Shown: positions 1 to 8,689, numbered from the stretch's first letter. The stretch: 32,750 nt of DNA from Pseudomonadota bacterium (GCA_023445495.1 JAEXLC010000169.1:1-32750), one strand, 5' to 3'. Program-made: numbers and translations. The notes: generated from the sequence alone by a model not told the origin.

Positions 1-51
1 CCCCCCGCGGGGCCCCCCCGCGACCTTCATTTGTTCGGGCAGGAGAGGTTC

Positions 52-477
52 ATGGCGCCAAGTCGTAGAAGGTTCGCCGTTGGAGGTGTTGTTGTCGCGG
101 CAGGCGTGGCCGCCTTGTGCGCCTGGCCGCGAAGCGTGCCCGAGGTGCCGCAGCCGGGCAGCATCGTGGTTCGCCAGGACCCGCCCGCGGTTTCGCCCGG
201 CCCGCCGCCTGCGCCCGAGCCCGCTGCATCCCCGACCCGATCGGCCATGGAGGCCGCGATCCTGGAATCCGTGGCCGATCCGCACGCGGAGCTGCGCAAG
301 GTCGTCGTGCGCCGCGATGCGCCTCAGATTGCCTGTGGCGAGAAGCGGACGTCGCGCGATCCGGTGTTCCGCCGCTTCGTGTGGCTTGGGCATCTGAAGA
401 TGCTGGCCACCGACGATGGCTCGCAGGATTTCGGCAATATCGCGACAGTGTGCAACGAAGGGCAGCCGGTGCCCTGA
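52..477 (+). CDS. Small N-terminally anchored or secreted protein of unknown function
   Basis: A 141-residue protein. I chose the ATG at 52 because AGGAGAGG lies just upstream; a TTG at 31 in the same frame would add seven residues. The N-terminus has basic residues (SRRR) followed by a hydrophobic stretch of about 18 residues (VGGVVVAAGVAALCAW), which is a signal anchor or signal peptide. A proline-rich linker follows (about residues 30-65), then a small C-terminal domain with two cysteines (IACGEK and ATVCNEG) that could form a disulfide outside the cytoplasm. I do not recognise the family. It converges with the TetR gene, with only a few bases between the two stop codons. The reading frame and codon use fit a real gene; the function is unknown. 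Confidence 0.7.
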   Translation: MAPSRRRFAVGGVVVAAGVAALCAWPRSVPEVPQPGSIVVRQDPPAVSPGPPPAPEPAASPTRSAMEAAILESVADPHAELRKVVVRRDAPQIACGEKRTSRDPVFRRFVWLGHLKMLATDDGSQDFGNIATVCNEGQPVP

Positions 478-481
478 TCGC

Positions 482-1141
482 TCAGCCCGGGAGTGGGCGC
501 CCGCGCGTGTCGATCACGCCGGCGCTGATCGCGCCGTCGATCAGCCGCTTCAGGAAATCGATCGATCGCCGCATTTCCGCGGGGTCGGGCGCCAGTACCT
601 GCGCGATCGACAGTCCGCGCACCGCCCAGACGAACAGCCGGATACCGGCGAGCACGCCGGCATCGTCGCCGCTGCCGAATTGCTGCTTGATCGCTTCGAG
701 CGACATCTGCTCGACTCTGGCTTGCATCGGCGTGACCAGTTCGGCCAGCTCGGGATCGCTTCGCGAGGCCTGGAGGATCTCCAGAACCGCCAGCCCGGAT
801 GGGCGGCTCAGCACTTCCCAGAGCATCTCCGGCCAATCAGAGATATGCCCGCCGCGTCCGGTATCCGTCGCGATCTCTTCATAGGCGCGGCGTTCGCGTT
901 CGTAGACGATGCCGATCACATCGGCCATCAACTGGGCGCGCGTGCCGAAATGATGGTGCAGCGCGCCGCGGGTTACCCCGGCTTCCTCCGAGATCGCTTC
1001 GGTCGAGGTGCCGCTATAGCCCTTGCGATAGAGCAGCCGGATCGCGGCATCGAGCAGCGCCTCCCGCGTCTCCGCAGTACGTTCCGCCTGTGTCCGCCGC
1101 TTTCTGCCCGGGGCTGCTTCCGACACGTTCTTCCAAACCAT
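482..1141 (-). CDS. TetR/AcrR family transcriptional regulator
   Basis: A 219-residue protein with a typical TetR N-terminal helix-turn-helix. The stretch TREALLDAAIRLLYRKGYSG is helix 1, and TSTEAISEEAGVTRGALHHH is the DNA-binding helix-turn-helix, ending in the family signature HHHF. The rest is an all-helical ligand-binding and dimer domain. The ATG at 1139-1141 gives the usual family length; longer in-frame starts up to 1264 are possible but add an unusual basic leader. It is divergent from argS, with about 160 bp between them, so any self-operator should lie in 1142-1304. No efflux or enzyme gene lies next to it, so its target and ligand cannot be guessed. Confidence 0.85.
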   Translation of the reverse strand: MVWKNVSEAAPGRKRRTQAERTAETREALLDAAIRLLYRKGYSGTSTEAISEEAGVTRGALHHHFGTRAQLMADVIGIVYERERRAYEEIATDTGRGGHISDWPEMLWEVLSRPSGLAVLEILQASRSDPELAELVTPMQARVEQMSLEAIKQQFGSGDDAGVLAGIRLFVWAVRGLSIAQVLAPDPAEMRRSIDFLKRLIDGAISAGVIDTRGRPLPG

Positions 1142-1304
1142 TTCCGGCGGCGCGAACCGCCACCACGATCCATTTGGCGGCTCGGTGGAAGGTCCGTCAA
1201 CATGCCTGCGTGCAAACTTCCGTTCCGCACCCCATGTACCGACAGTGGCGTCGCGCCTTCGCATCCGCTAAGAGCCCGCGCTTCCGTAACCACTGGAACC
1301 GTGA

Positions 1305-3026
1305 ATGACGCTTTACGCACGCTTCGCCGCGCATCTGAACCTGGCCCTTGATGCGCTTGTCCTCGCCGGCGACCTGCCCGCGGGGCTGGAGCGACGTGCG
1401 ATCACCGTCGAGCCGCCGCGTGACGCGTCGCACGGCGACCTGGCGACCAACGCCGCGATGGTCCTCGCCAAGCCGGCGGGCACCAATCCGCGCGCACTGG
1501 CCGAGAAGATCGGCGCGGAGCTGGAGAAGCTCGACGAAGTGTCCGCGGTCTCGATCGCGGGCCCGGGCTTCATCAACCTGACGCTGACCGACGCCACCTG
1601 GCGCGGCGAGCTGACTGCGATCCTCGATGCCGGGGATGATTATGGCCGCTCGACCGTCGGCGCCGGCGCCACCGTCAACGTCGAATATGTCTCGGCCAAC
1701 CCGACCGGCCCGATGCACATGGGGCATTGCCGCGGCGCGGTGGTGGGCGATGCGCTGGCCAGTCTGCTCGAGTTCGCCGGGCACAAGGTGATCCGCGAAT
1801 ATTACGTCAACGACGCCGGCGGCCAGGTCGATGTGCTCGCCCGCTCGGCGCACCTTCGGTATCGGGAAGCGCTGGGCGAGACGATCGAGATCCCCGAAGG
1901 CCTCTATCCGGGCGACTATCTGAAGCCGGTCGGCGAGAAGCTCGCGGCCGAATATGGCGACAAGTTCGTGTCGGCGCCGGAGAGCGACTGGCTGGTGCTG
2001 TTCCGCCAGACCGCCGTTGCGATGATGATGGAGATGATCCGTGCCGATCTCGCGCTGCTCGGCATACATCACAACCTGTTCTCGTCCGAAGCCGAGCTGC
2101 AGGCGGCCGGCAAGCCCGAACAGGCCGAGGCGTGGCTGCGCGAGCGCGGGCTGGTCTATGACGGCGTGCTCGAAGCGCCCAAGGGCGAGACGCCCGAGGA
2201 TTGGGAGCCGGTCGAGCTGCCGCTGTTCCGCTCGACCCAGTTCGGCGATGACCAGGACCGTCCGATCAAGAAGTCGAATGGCGCCTGGACCTATTTCGGC
2301 GCCGACCTCGCCTATCACTTCCAGAAGGCGCAGTCGGCCGACCAGCTGATCGACATCTGGGGCGCGGATCACGCGGGCACCGTCAAGCGCATCGTCGCTG
2401 CGGTGCAGGCGCTGACCGGCGGCGAGACCAAGTTCGACGTCAAGCTGGTCCAGATGGTCCGGCTGCTGCGCGACGGCGAGCCGGTGAAGATGTCGAAGCG
2501 CGCCGGCAACTTCGTGACGCTGGCCGATGTGGTCAACGAAGTGGGCAAGGACGTGGTCCGTTTCACCATGCTGACCCGCAAGGCCGATGCCCAGATGGAC
2601 TTCGATTTCGCCAAGGTGGTCGAGGCGTCGAAGGACAATCCGGTCTTCTATGTGCAGTACGCGCATGCCCGGGTGGCGTCGCTCGGCCGCCGCACCGCGG
2701 AGGCGGGGATCAGCTGCGGCACGGTCGACCTGTCTCTGCTTGATACAAATGAACTGAAGCTGGTGAAGGCCGCCGCGCAGTTCCCGCGTATCGTCGAGGC
2801 CGCTGCCTCGGCACGCGAGCCGCACCGAATTGCGTTCTATCTCTACGACTTGGCTGCAGGACTCCATTCGCTGTGGAATCTCGGCAAGGACGATGCGAGC
2901 CGTCGCTTCCTCCTGGCCGATCAGCCTGAGCTGACGTGCGCACGGCTTTATCTCGCGCGTTCGATCGGGCAGATTATCCGAAATGGCCTCCGTATCATGG
3001 GCGTAGAGGCCGTCCAGGAGATGTGA
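1305..3026 (+). CDS. argS: Arginyl-tRNA synthetase
   Basis: Charges tRNA-Arg with arginine in the cytoplasm. The 573-residue protein has the normal length and domain order of a class I ArgRS. An N-terminal Add-1 domain (about 1-95) comes first. The catalytic Rossmann fold follows, with the HIGH-type signature inside ANPTGPMHMGHCRGAVVGD (HMGH at about 138-141) and the KMSK loop (VKMSKRAGNF, about 395-400). The C-terminal DALR anticodon-binding domain contains YAHARVASL and ends in a short tail. The ATG at 1305 is the first good start. The next gene (SPOR protein) begins 5 bp after the stop, so the two are probably co-transcribed. This is a typical alphaproteobacterial arrangement. Confidence 0.97.
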   Translation: MTLYARFAAHLNLALDALVLAGDLPAGLERRAITVEPPRDASHGDLATNAAMVLAKPAGTNPRALAEKIGAELEKLDEVSAVSIAGPGFINLTLTDATWRGELTAILDAGDDYGRSTVGAGATVNVEYVSANPTGPMHMGHCRGAVVGDALASLLEFAGHKVIREYYVNDAGGQVDVLARSAHLRYREALGETIEIPEGLYPGDYLKPVGEKLAAEYGDKFVSAPESDWLVLFRQTAVAMMMEMIRADLALLGIHHNLFSSEAELQAAGKPEQAEAWLRERGLVYDGVLEAPKGETPEDWEPVELPLFRSTQFGDDQDRPIKKSNGAWTYFGADLAYHFQKAQSADQLIDIWGADHAGTVKRIVAAVQALTGGETKFDVKLVQMVRLLRDGEPVKMSKRAGNFVTLADVVNEVGKDVVRFTMLTRKADAQMDFDFAKVVEASKDNPVFYVQYAHARVASLGRRTAEAGISCGTVDLSLLDTNELKLVKAAAQFPRIVEAAASAREPHRIAFYLYDLAAGLHSLWNLGKDDASRRFLLADQPELTCARLYLARSIGQIIRNGLRIMGVEAVQEM

Positions 3027-3030
3027 GGGA

Positions 3031-3756
3031 ATGAACATGCGTGGGGGGGAGGCCGGATTCGGCGACGATGACCGTCTCCCCTGGCTCGAGACGGTCGAGG
3101 ATGATTATCGCGAGGGCCCGTCCCTTGGGCGCATCGTGCTGCTCGTCCTGCTGCTCGTCGCCGTTATCGGCGCGGTCGCCTTCGGCTATTACTGGTATCA
3201 GAAGCAGAAGAGCCTGGTCGGCAATGGCGAGCTGATCGCCGCGCCGGCCGGCGACTACAAGGTCAAGCCCGACGAGCCCGGCGGCATGAAGGTGGATGGC
3301 GAGGGTGATACCGTCTTCGCCACCAGCCAGGGGAATAGCGGCAATTCGAGCATCGATGTGAGCGCGCTGCCCGAGGCGCCGGTCGACGGCAAGAAGGTCG
3401 CCGAGAAGGCGCCGACGCTTGCCGGCGAGCGCAACGCCAAGGTGGCGATCCCGTCGAGCGCGACGGCGGCTGACGCCCAGCCCAGGCGCGTGCCGGTGAT
3501 CGCGCCGCAGGCCACGGGCTCGGGCGCGCTGATCCAGCTTGGCGCCTTTCCGGACGAAGCCGGCGCCAATACCGCCTGGGCGCAGCTGTCCAAGCGCTTC
3601 TCCTACCTCGCGCCGCTCGGCAAATCGGTCGAGCGCGGCGAGAAGGACGGCAAGGCGCTGTTCCGCCTGCGCGTGAATGCCGGCTCGAACAGCCAGGCCA
3701 AGGAGCTCTGCGGCAAGCTCAAGGTGGCGGGCGAGAACTGCTACGTGGCGAACTGA
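3031..3756 (+). CDS. SPOR domain-containing membrane protein
   Basis: A 241-residue bitopic protein. A short acidic cytoplasmic N-terminus (about 1-33) is followed by one membrane helix (RIVLLVLLLVAVIGAVAFGY, about 34-53). A long low-complexity periplasmic linker comes next, then a C-terminal SPOR domain (about 165-240; it starts ALIQLGAFPDEAGANTAW). SPOR domains bind denuded glycan strands of septal peptidoglycan, so a role in cell division or wall remodelling is likely. It lies 5 bp downstream of argS and upstream of nagZ, a context repeated in many alphaproteobacteria. An alternative ATG at 3037 has better spacing from GAGGG at 3025-3029; the two starts differ by two residues. Confidence 0.9.
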   Translation: MNMRGGEAGFGDDDRLPWLETVEDDYREGPSLGRIVLLVLLLVAVIGAVAFGYYWYQKQKSLVGNGELIAAPAGDYKVKPDEPGGMKVDGEGDTVFATSQGNSGNSSIDVSALPEAPVDGKKVAEKAPTLAGERNAKVAIPSSATAADAQPRRVPVIAPQATGSGALIQLGAFPDEAGANTAWAQLSKRFSYLAPLGKSVERGEKDGKALFRLRVNAGSNSQAKELCGKLKVAGENCYVAN

Positions 3757-3764
3757 ACTCCCTT

Positions 3765-3792
3765 AAGCCCCTCCCCTGAAGGGGAGGGGCTT
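3765..3792 (+). terminator. Hairpin terminator after the SPOR gene
   Basis: Arms at 3765-3776 and 3781-3792 form a perfect 12-bp stem (AAGCCCCTCCCC) with a TGAA loop, followed by TTTAT. It lies 9 bp after the SPOR stop codon and probably ends the argS-SPOR transcript. Confidence 0.75.
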
Positions 3793-3884
3793 TATGCGGA
3801 CCTGCCCCCAACCATGCCGCACGGGCATGGCCGATCGTCGCACAGGGGGTTATCCGTCGGCTCGCGCTTCGCTAAGACGGCGGC

Positions 3885-4898
3885 ATGAAGCCTGTAATCT
3901 TCGGTGTCTCCGGCCTGTCGCTCACGGCCGAGGAGCGCGATTTCTTCCGTGATGCCGATCCGCTCGGCTACATCTTCTTCAAGCGCAATTGCGAGAGCCG
4001 CGCGCAGATGCGTGCGCTTACCGAGGAGCTGCGCGAACTGAGCGGCCGCGCCGACCTGCCGATCCTGATCGACCAGGAAGGTGGTCGGGTCAGCCGGATG
4101 GTGCCGCCCGAATGGCCGGCCTTCCCGGCGGGCGAGGTGTTCGGAAAGCTCTATGACATAGCCCCGATCTCGGCGATCGAGGCGGCGCGGGCCAATTATC
4201 AAGCGCTGGGCATGATGCTCGCCGATGTTGGCGTCACCGTCGATTGCGCTCCGCTGCTCGACGTCGTGACGCCGGAAGTGACCAAGGCGATCGGCGACCG
4301 CGCCTTTGGTGGCGAGCCGATGCGCGTTGCCGCGCTGGGACAGGCCTGTGTCGAGGGGCTGCGACGGGGCGGCGTGGTCGGCGTGGTCAAGCACATGCCG
4401 GGCCACGGCCGGGCGCTGGTCGACAGCCATCTCGAGCTGCCGCGGGTCCGGGTGGATGCCGAGGCGCTGGAGCAGGATATCGCACCGTTCCACGCGCTCA
4501 AGGACGCGCCGATGGGCATGACCTGCCATGTTGTGTTCGACGCCTGGGACGCCGAGCGCCCTGCGACGCTCTCGCCGACGGTGATCCGCGACATCATCCG
4601 TGGCCGTATCGGCTTCGACGGGCTGCTGATGACCGATGACATCGACATGAAGGCGCTGAGCGGCACGCCCGGCGAGAAGGCGACCCAGGCGCTGGCGGCG
4701 GGTTGCGACGTGGTGCTCGATTGCTGGGCGCGGATGGACGAGATGGTCGAGATCATCGGACTGCTCCCCGACGCGACACCCGAGTGCATCGAACGGCTCG
4801 ACCGCGCGATGGCGACGACGGGTGCCGACGAGCCGGAAGTGGACTTCGCCGAGCTTATCGCCAGGCGCGACGAGTTGCTTGCGCTGGTTCCGGCCTGA
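3885..4898 (+). CDS. nagZ: Beta-N-acetylhexosaminidase (glycoside hydrolase family 3)
   Basis: A 337-residue cytoplasmic enzyme of normal NagZ length. It removes N-acetylglucosamine from GlcNAc-anhydroMurNAc muropeptides during peptidoglycan recycling. The signature loop KHMPGHGRALVDSH lies at about 169-182. It carries the His of the Asp-His general acid/base characteristic of NagZ. The nucleophile aspartate is the first D of LLMTDDIDM, near residue 251. DQEGGRVSRM (about 63-72) is the conserved substrate-binding strand. There is no signal peptide, as expected. In many alphaproteobacteria nagZ is followed directly by scpA and scpB; here an opposite-strand cytochrome gene separates them. Confidence 0.95.
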   Translation: MKPVIFGVSGLSLTAEERDFFRDADPLGYIFFKRNCESRAQMRALTEELRELSGRADLPILIDQEGGRVSRMVPPEWPAFPAGEVFGKLYDIAPISAIEAARANYQALGMMLADVGVTVDCAPLLDVVTPEVTKAIGDRAFGGEPMRVAALGQACVEGLRRGGVVGVVKHMPGHGRALVDSHLELPRVRVDAEALEQDIAPFHALKDAPMGMTCHVVFDAWDAERPATLSPTVIRDIIRGRIGFDGLLMTDDIDMKALSGTPGEKATQALAAGCDVVLDCWARMDEMVEIIGLLPDATPECIERLDRAMATTGADEPEVDFAELIARRDELLALVPA

Positions 4899-4917
4899 AG
4901 GATAGGGGCTTCAATAT

Positions 4918-5058
4918 TCCCCTCCCTGCAAGGGGGGGGGCTAGGGGTGGGTTAGAAAAGGCCGGGCTCGATGCCCGGCCTTTTCTTTGTCACCGAATGC
5001 ATGGTTGGGCTCGCTGCGCTCGCAACCCACCCCCAACCCCTCCCTTGCAGGGAGGGGA
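4918..5058. repeat. Long imperfect inverted repeat enclosing a terminator
   Basis: Arms 4918-4953 and 5024-5058 are nearly complementary; both contain CCCTCCCTGCAAGGG or its complement and end in the complement pair GGTGGGTT/AACCCACC. They enclose a strong internal hairpin at 4955-4985. This is the type of GC-rich intergenic fold-back seen between genes in sphingomonads. It lies between the convergent nagZ and cytochrome genes. Confidence 0.75.
4955..4985. terminator. Bidirectional terminator between nagZ and the cytochrome gene
   Basis: A perfect 13-bp stem (GAAAAGGCCGGGC at 4955-4967, complement at 4973-4985) with a 5-base loop has an A-tract on one side and a T-tract on the other. It can end transcription from both directions. 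A sister copy with the same stem is cut by the right edge of the window at 32729-32750. Confidence 0.85.
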
Positions 5059-5081
5059 GCAGAAGAAAGCGCAATCTAGCC

Positions 5082-6839
5082 TCAAAGCATCTTGAGATAC
5101 TCCAGCAGCGCCGCCTTGTCCTCGGCGCTGAACTTGGTGCCGAATTCATGCCCGCACCGGCTGTTGCCGGAATTGAGCTGGTCGCAGCCTGTGGTGTTGA
5201 CCACATGGTTGCCCGTCTGCTCGGCGGCGATGCCGACCCGCTTCACGTCATAGGCGCGGCCCATCTTGAAGCTCGCCGGCCGCTCGGCCGCCGGCTTGAG
5301 CAGGTCCTCCAACGTCGGGACCGATCCGTTATGGAGATAGGGCGCGGCCGCCCAGATCCCGTACATCACCCGCGATTCATACGAACCCGGCTTCACTGCC
5401 GTTGCCGCCTCGGGCGAGGCTGCCATCGGCTTCTCGCCGAACGCACCGGCGAGATCTTGCAGTGACTTGGGGAGTTTCCCGCTGGTCTTCAGCGCGCCGG
5501 TATCGGCCAGGCTCGCCTTGAACGGATCGGCATTCTGCAGGATCGAGCCGACCACCGCGAAGCCGAGCAGGCTGAACGAGGTGGTTTTTTGCGGGATCGC
5601 GGTACCGAAGGGAGGCACCAGCTTGCCGCCCGCCAGCGAGCCGGAATCGGCGGTGCGGGCGAGGATGTCCCATTCGCGAGTATCGGTGCCGACATTCTGG
5701 ATCGGGGTTGCCCAGGTTTCCGCGAAGGTGAAGCGGAACTGGCCCTTCTTCTGGTCATGGCAGCTGCCGCAGCTCGGGCTGTCCGGCGTCGACATCGCCC
5801 AGACCTGCTGCCCGCGCGCCGCCAGCTTCTGGTCGACCGGCCAGGGCCAGACAGGGGCGCCGATCAGCTTGATCGATCCCTCCAGCTTGCCCAGCCCGCT
5901 GAAGTTCGCCGAATTGTTGGCGAGGAAATCGATCCTGCCTCTGCCCTTATTGACCGGGTGGAAGGTGCCGAACACGCCGTAGACCTCGCCCAGGTTGCGC
6001 GCGAGGCCGAGCAGGTCGTTACCATTGTCGGCGAAGCCCGGCCACTGCGTCATGTCCTGCTTCGACGCGTTCCACAGGAACGGATAGCGCACCGGCGCGT
6101 CGGCGGGCTGGATGTTGTTCGGGATCAGATAGGTCGGCGCTTTGCCGATATCGAGCCCGGTCAGCCGGTTGAAGATCATGCTGACCGCGTCGAGCCGGCC
6201 CAGGCCCCAGATATCGGGCGTGGCATAGGCGCGGTCGCGCAGGGTGTCCTCGCGGGTGTACCAGAGCTGCACCGTCGCCTTGAGCTCGCTGACCAGGGCG
6301 GGATCGGGATCGGGGCCGAGCACGCTCACCGCGAAGGGCCTGAAGGTCGCATCGCTTTCCAGCACGCGGCCGACGGCATCGATCATGTCGGTCAGCAGGC
6401 CCTGGAAGTCGCTGAGCGCCGGGCCGCCATCGACACGGTAGCTGGTGCCGGACACGTCGATCTCGCGCGTGTGGCAGGCCGCGCAATTCATGCCGACGAC
6501 TTCGTTGCCGCTGGTGCCGGTGAGGGTGAAGCCGATCGGCAGGTTGCCGGGCGTGCCCGAGCGATCGGCGAGATAGCCATAGCGCTGCAGCTTGTCGGTG
6601 AGAAACGGCTTGCCGTCCGGCGTGGTGAGGGCCTGAAGCCAGCTATAGGGGATCAGCTGCGATCCCTGGTCCTGCCAGTAGAAATCCTCGCGGGTGGAGG
6701 CGTTCCAGCTGGTGCCCTGGTTGAGATAGACGAGCGGCGTCGGATCGAGCGCCTGGCTGTTCACCGTGGAGGCGGGCAGCGCGACGGCGGACAGGCACAG
6801 CAGCACCTTCACGGCGCGCGAGAAGCGGACGTGCGACAT
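5082..6839 (-). CDS. Secreted di-haem c-type cytochrome, peroxidase/RoxA-like
   Basis: A 585-residue exported protein. Residues 1-30 are a Sec signal peptide (FSRAVKVLLCLSAVALPAS, cleavage near VNSQA). Two haem-binding CxxCH motifs are present, CAACH at about 118-122 and CGSCH at about 357-361. The C-terminal half carries AAPYLHNGSVPTLEDLL, a hallmark of the di-haem peroxidase/MauG and RoxA-type superfamily. The length and the two widely spaced haems fit RoxA-like oxygenases and related long di-haem cytochromes better than the short CcpA peroxidases (about 330 residues). The substrate is unknown. I chose the ATG at 6837-6839 because GGGGGA lies about 7 bases upstream on this strand. The gene interrupts the usual nagZ-scpA neighbourhood on the opposite strand. 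It is bounded on one side by the 4918-5058 repeat. Confidence 0.85.
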   Translation of the reverse strand: MSHVRFSRAVKVLLCLSAVALPASTVNSQALDPTPLVYLNQGTSWNASTREDFYWQDQGSQLIPYSWLQALTTPDGKPFLTDKLQRYGYLADRSGTPGNLPIGFTLTGTSGNEVVGMNCAACHTREIDVSGTSYRVDGGPALSDFQGLLTDMIDAVGRVLESDATFRPFAVSVLGPDPDPALVSELKATVQLWYTREDTLRDRAYATPDIWGLGRLDAVSMIFNRLTGLDIGKAPTYLIPNNIQPADAPVRYPFLWNASKQDMTQWPGFADNGNDLLGLARNLGEVYGVFGTFHPVNKGRGRIDFLANNSANFSGLGKLEGSIKLIGAPVWPWPVDQKLAARGQQVWAMSTPDSPSCGSCHDQKKGQFRFTFAETWATPIQNVGTDTREWDILARTADSGSLAGGKLVPPFGTAIPQKTTSFSLLGFAVVGSILQNADPFKASLADTGALKTSGKLPKSLQDLAGAFGEKPMAASPEAATAVKPGSYESRVMYGIWAAAPYLHNGSVPTLEDLLKPAAERPASFKMGRAYDVKRVGIAAEQTGNHVVNTTGCDQLNSGNSRCGHEFGTKFSAEDKAALLEYLKML

Positions 6840-7035
6840 CAGATTTCCCCCAAACCAGGCGTTCAACGCCATTGCCGGAAAAACGAGGGCGACCCTGTTT
6901 GACTATCTTTCTTGAATGCGGCGAACCTGATCGGCGTACGGCCGCCCGTCAATCGGAACAGGGTCCGAAACGGCGCGTATCCGCTGGCGGCCATGAGGAA
7001 GTGACTTTCCCGCGGCGCTCTGCTTAGCTCGGGCG

Positions 7036-7770
7036 ATGTCCGAGGATGTAGCCGAGACCCTCAAGATCGATATCGACGGCTGGGAAGGGCCGCTCGACGT
7101 GTTGCTGGCGCTTGCCCGCACGCAGAAGGTCGATCTGCGCCAGATCTCGATCCTCCAGCTCGTCGAGCAATATCTCGGCTTCGTGAACGAGGCGCGCGAG
7201 CTCCGGCTGGAGCTGGCCGCCGATTATCTCGTGATGGCCGCCTGGCTGGCGTACCTCAAGTCGGCGCTGCTGCTCCCGCGCAATCCGGAGGAAACGCCGA
7301 GCCCCGAGGACCTTGCGCTGCGCCTGCAGCTCCGCCTCGAACGGCTCAATGCGATGCGCGAGGCCGGCGCCCGGCTGATGGCGCGCGACCGCACCGGCCG
7401 AGACAATTTCTTCCGCGGCGCGCCCGAAGGCCTGCGCGTGCTGCGCAAGGCCAGCTACGAAGCCGAGATCTACGACCTGATCGCCGCCTATGGCCGGATC
7501 AGCGCGCGCACCCGCCCCGTGATGCACGTCGTCCAGCAGCGCGATGTGATGACGCTGGAGGCGGCGCTCAGCCGCGTCTCCGCCCTGATCGGCACCCGGA
7601 TCGACTGGAGCACGCTCCAGTCCTTCCTGCCCGAGGGTGCGAGCGGCGCCTATGCCCGGTCGGCGCTCGCCTCGTCCTTCCTCGCCGCGCTCGAGCTGGC
7701 CAAGCAGGGCAGGGTGGAACTCAAGCAGAAATCGGCCTTCGCGCCGCTCTATATCAAGGCTACCGCATGA
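7036..7770 (+). CDS. scpA: Segregation and condensation protein A (kleisin)
   Basis: A 244-residue kleisin subunit of the bacterial SMC condensin. It bridges the SMC heads and carries ScpB, and the complex compacts and segregates the chromosome. The N-terminus has the family signature GWEGPLDVLLALARTQKVDL (about 15-34), followed by ILQLVEQYL and the AADYLVMAAWLAYLKSALLL helix pair. The C-terminal winged-helix region ends with FLAALELAKQGRVELKQKSAF. The ATG is at 7036. The stop overlaps the scpB start as ATGA, so translation is probably coupled. Confidence 0.95.
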   Translation: MSEDVAETLKIDIDGWEGPLDVLLALARTQKVDLRQISILQLVEQYLGFVNEARELRLELAADYLVMAAWLAYLKSALLLPRNPEETPSPEDLALRLQLRLERLNAMREAGARLMARDRTGRDNFFRGAPEGLRVLRKASYEAEIYDLIAAYGRISARTRPVMHVVQQRDVMTLEAALSRVSALIGTRIDWSTLQSFLPEGASGAYARSALASSFLAALELAKQGRVELKQKSAFAPLYIKATA

Positions 7771-8372
7771 CCCCCGAAGACGCCGCCACGCGTGCGGTGG
7801 AGGCCGTGCTGTTCGCCTCCGAACACCCGATGAACCTCGACGAGATCCGTGCCCATGTCGGCATGGAGATGGACGTGCGCGCCGCGCTCGCCGCGCTGGA
7901 GGCGCTCTATGCCGGACGCGGGATCGAGCTGGTCCGCCGTGGCGACCGCTGGCATTTCCAGACTGCCGCCGATCTCGCCCATCTGCTCCGCCGCAACCGC
8001 GAGGAGAACCGCAAGCTCAGCCGCGCCGGCATCGAGACGCTGGCGATCATCGCCTATCACGAGCCGGTCACCCGCGCCGAGATCGAGGCGATCCGCGGCG
8101 TGCAGATCTCCAAGGGCACGATCGACGTGCTGATGGAAGCGAACTGGGTGCGGCCGGCCGGCCGCCGCGAAGTGCCGGGGCGGCCGCTGATGTATGCCAC
8201 CACCCAGGGTTTTCTCACCCATTTCGGCCTCGCCAGCCGCCGCGACCTGCCCGGAATCGACGATCTCAAGGCGGCCGGCCTGCTCGATCCGGTCGACCTC
8301 GCCTTCGAGGCGCTGGGCGAAAGCGAAGGCGCTGACGAGCCCGAAAGCGAAACTGTCACAGACGACGAATAG
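7767..8372 (+). CDS. scpB: Segregation and condensation protein B
   Basis: A 201-residue ScpB with two tandem winged-helix domains. VEAVLFASEHPMNLDEI (about 11-27) opens the first, and the second contains the highly conserved ETLAIIAYHEPVTRAEIEAI (about 91-110) and IRGVQISKGTIDVLME. The C-terminus is acidic. It binds the ScpA linker and regulates the SMC ATPase cycle. The start overlaps the scpA stop by 4 bp. tatA follows after 73 bp, giving a scpAB-tatABC run that is common in alphaproteobacteria. Confidence 0.95.
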   Translation: MTPEDAATRAVEAVLFASEHPMNLDEIRAHVGMEMDVRAALAALEALYAGRGIELVRRGDRWHFQTAADLAHLLRRNREENRKLSRAGIETLAIIAYHEPVTRAEIEAIRGVQISKGTIDVLMEANWVRPAGRREVPGRPLMYATTQGFLTHFGLASRRDLPGIDDLKAAGLLDPVDLAFEALGESEGADEPESETVTDDE

Positions 8373-8445
8373 GGGCGACCCCGCGTTGGCCATTGCCGCT
8401 CGTGCGTGCGAGGCCTAGATAGGGCCTGAATCAAGGAGATTTGTT

Positions 8446-8682
8446 ATGGGTATGGGCAGCATCTGGCACTGGCTCGTGCTGGGCTTGATCGCGATCCTGC
8501 TGCTCGGTGGCGGTCGTTTCTCGAACATGATGGGCGACGTGGCCAAGGGCATCAAGCAGTTCAAGAAGGGCATGAGCGAGGACGACGCCGACGACAAGCC
8601 GGCGACCCGCATCGAAGGCAAGGCGGCTCCCGAGCCGACCGTGCAGCGCGAAGCCGAGACGGCGCGCGAAGAGAAGCTCTGA
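8446..8682 (+). CDS. tatA: Twin-arginine translocase subunit TatA
   Basis: A 78-residue TatA. An N-terminal membrane helix (IWHWLVLGLIAILLLGGGRF, about 6-25) is followed by the FG-type hinge and the amphipathic helix NMMGDVAKGIKQFKKGM (about 27-43), then a short charged tail. TatA oligomers form the size-variable passage for folded twin-arginine substrates. The ATG at 8446 has AAGGAG about 8 bases upstream. It is the first gene of tatABC. Confidence 0.95.
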   Translation: MGMGSIWHWLVLGLIAILLLGGGRFSNMMGDVAKGIKQFKKGMSEDDADDKPATRIEGKAAPEPTVQREAETAREEKL

Positions 8683-8689
8683 CCCTCTC

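Noticed and set aside
1208..1219. CATGC-like palindrome as a TetR operator between the first tetR and argS
   Set aside because: Imperfect, short and present once only; no second copy to support it.
1295..1300. GGAACC just before the argS start
   Set aside because: No matching -10 element; the following CGTG directly adjoins it.
1197..3038. Very long open frames antisense to argS (613 codons) and similar long antisense frames elsewhere
   Set aside because: They lie opposite well-recognised genes, have His/Arg/Gln-rich low-complexity translations typical of GC-rich shadow frames, and match no family.
6955..6979. GGAAC-N16-CGTA upstream of scpA
   Set aside because: One mismatch in the -10 element, and scpAB is not an expected stress target; too weak to call a promoter.
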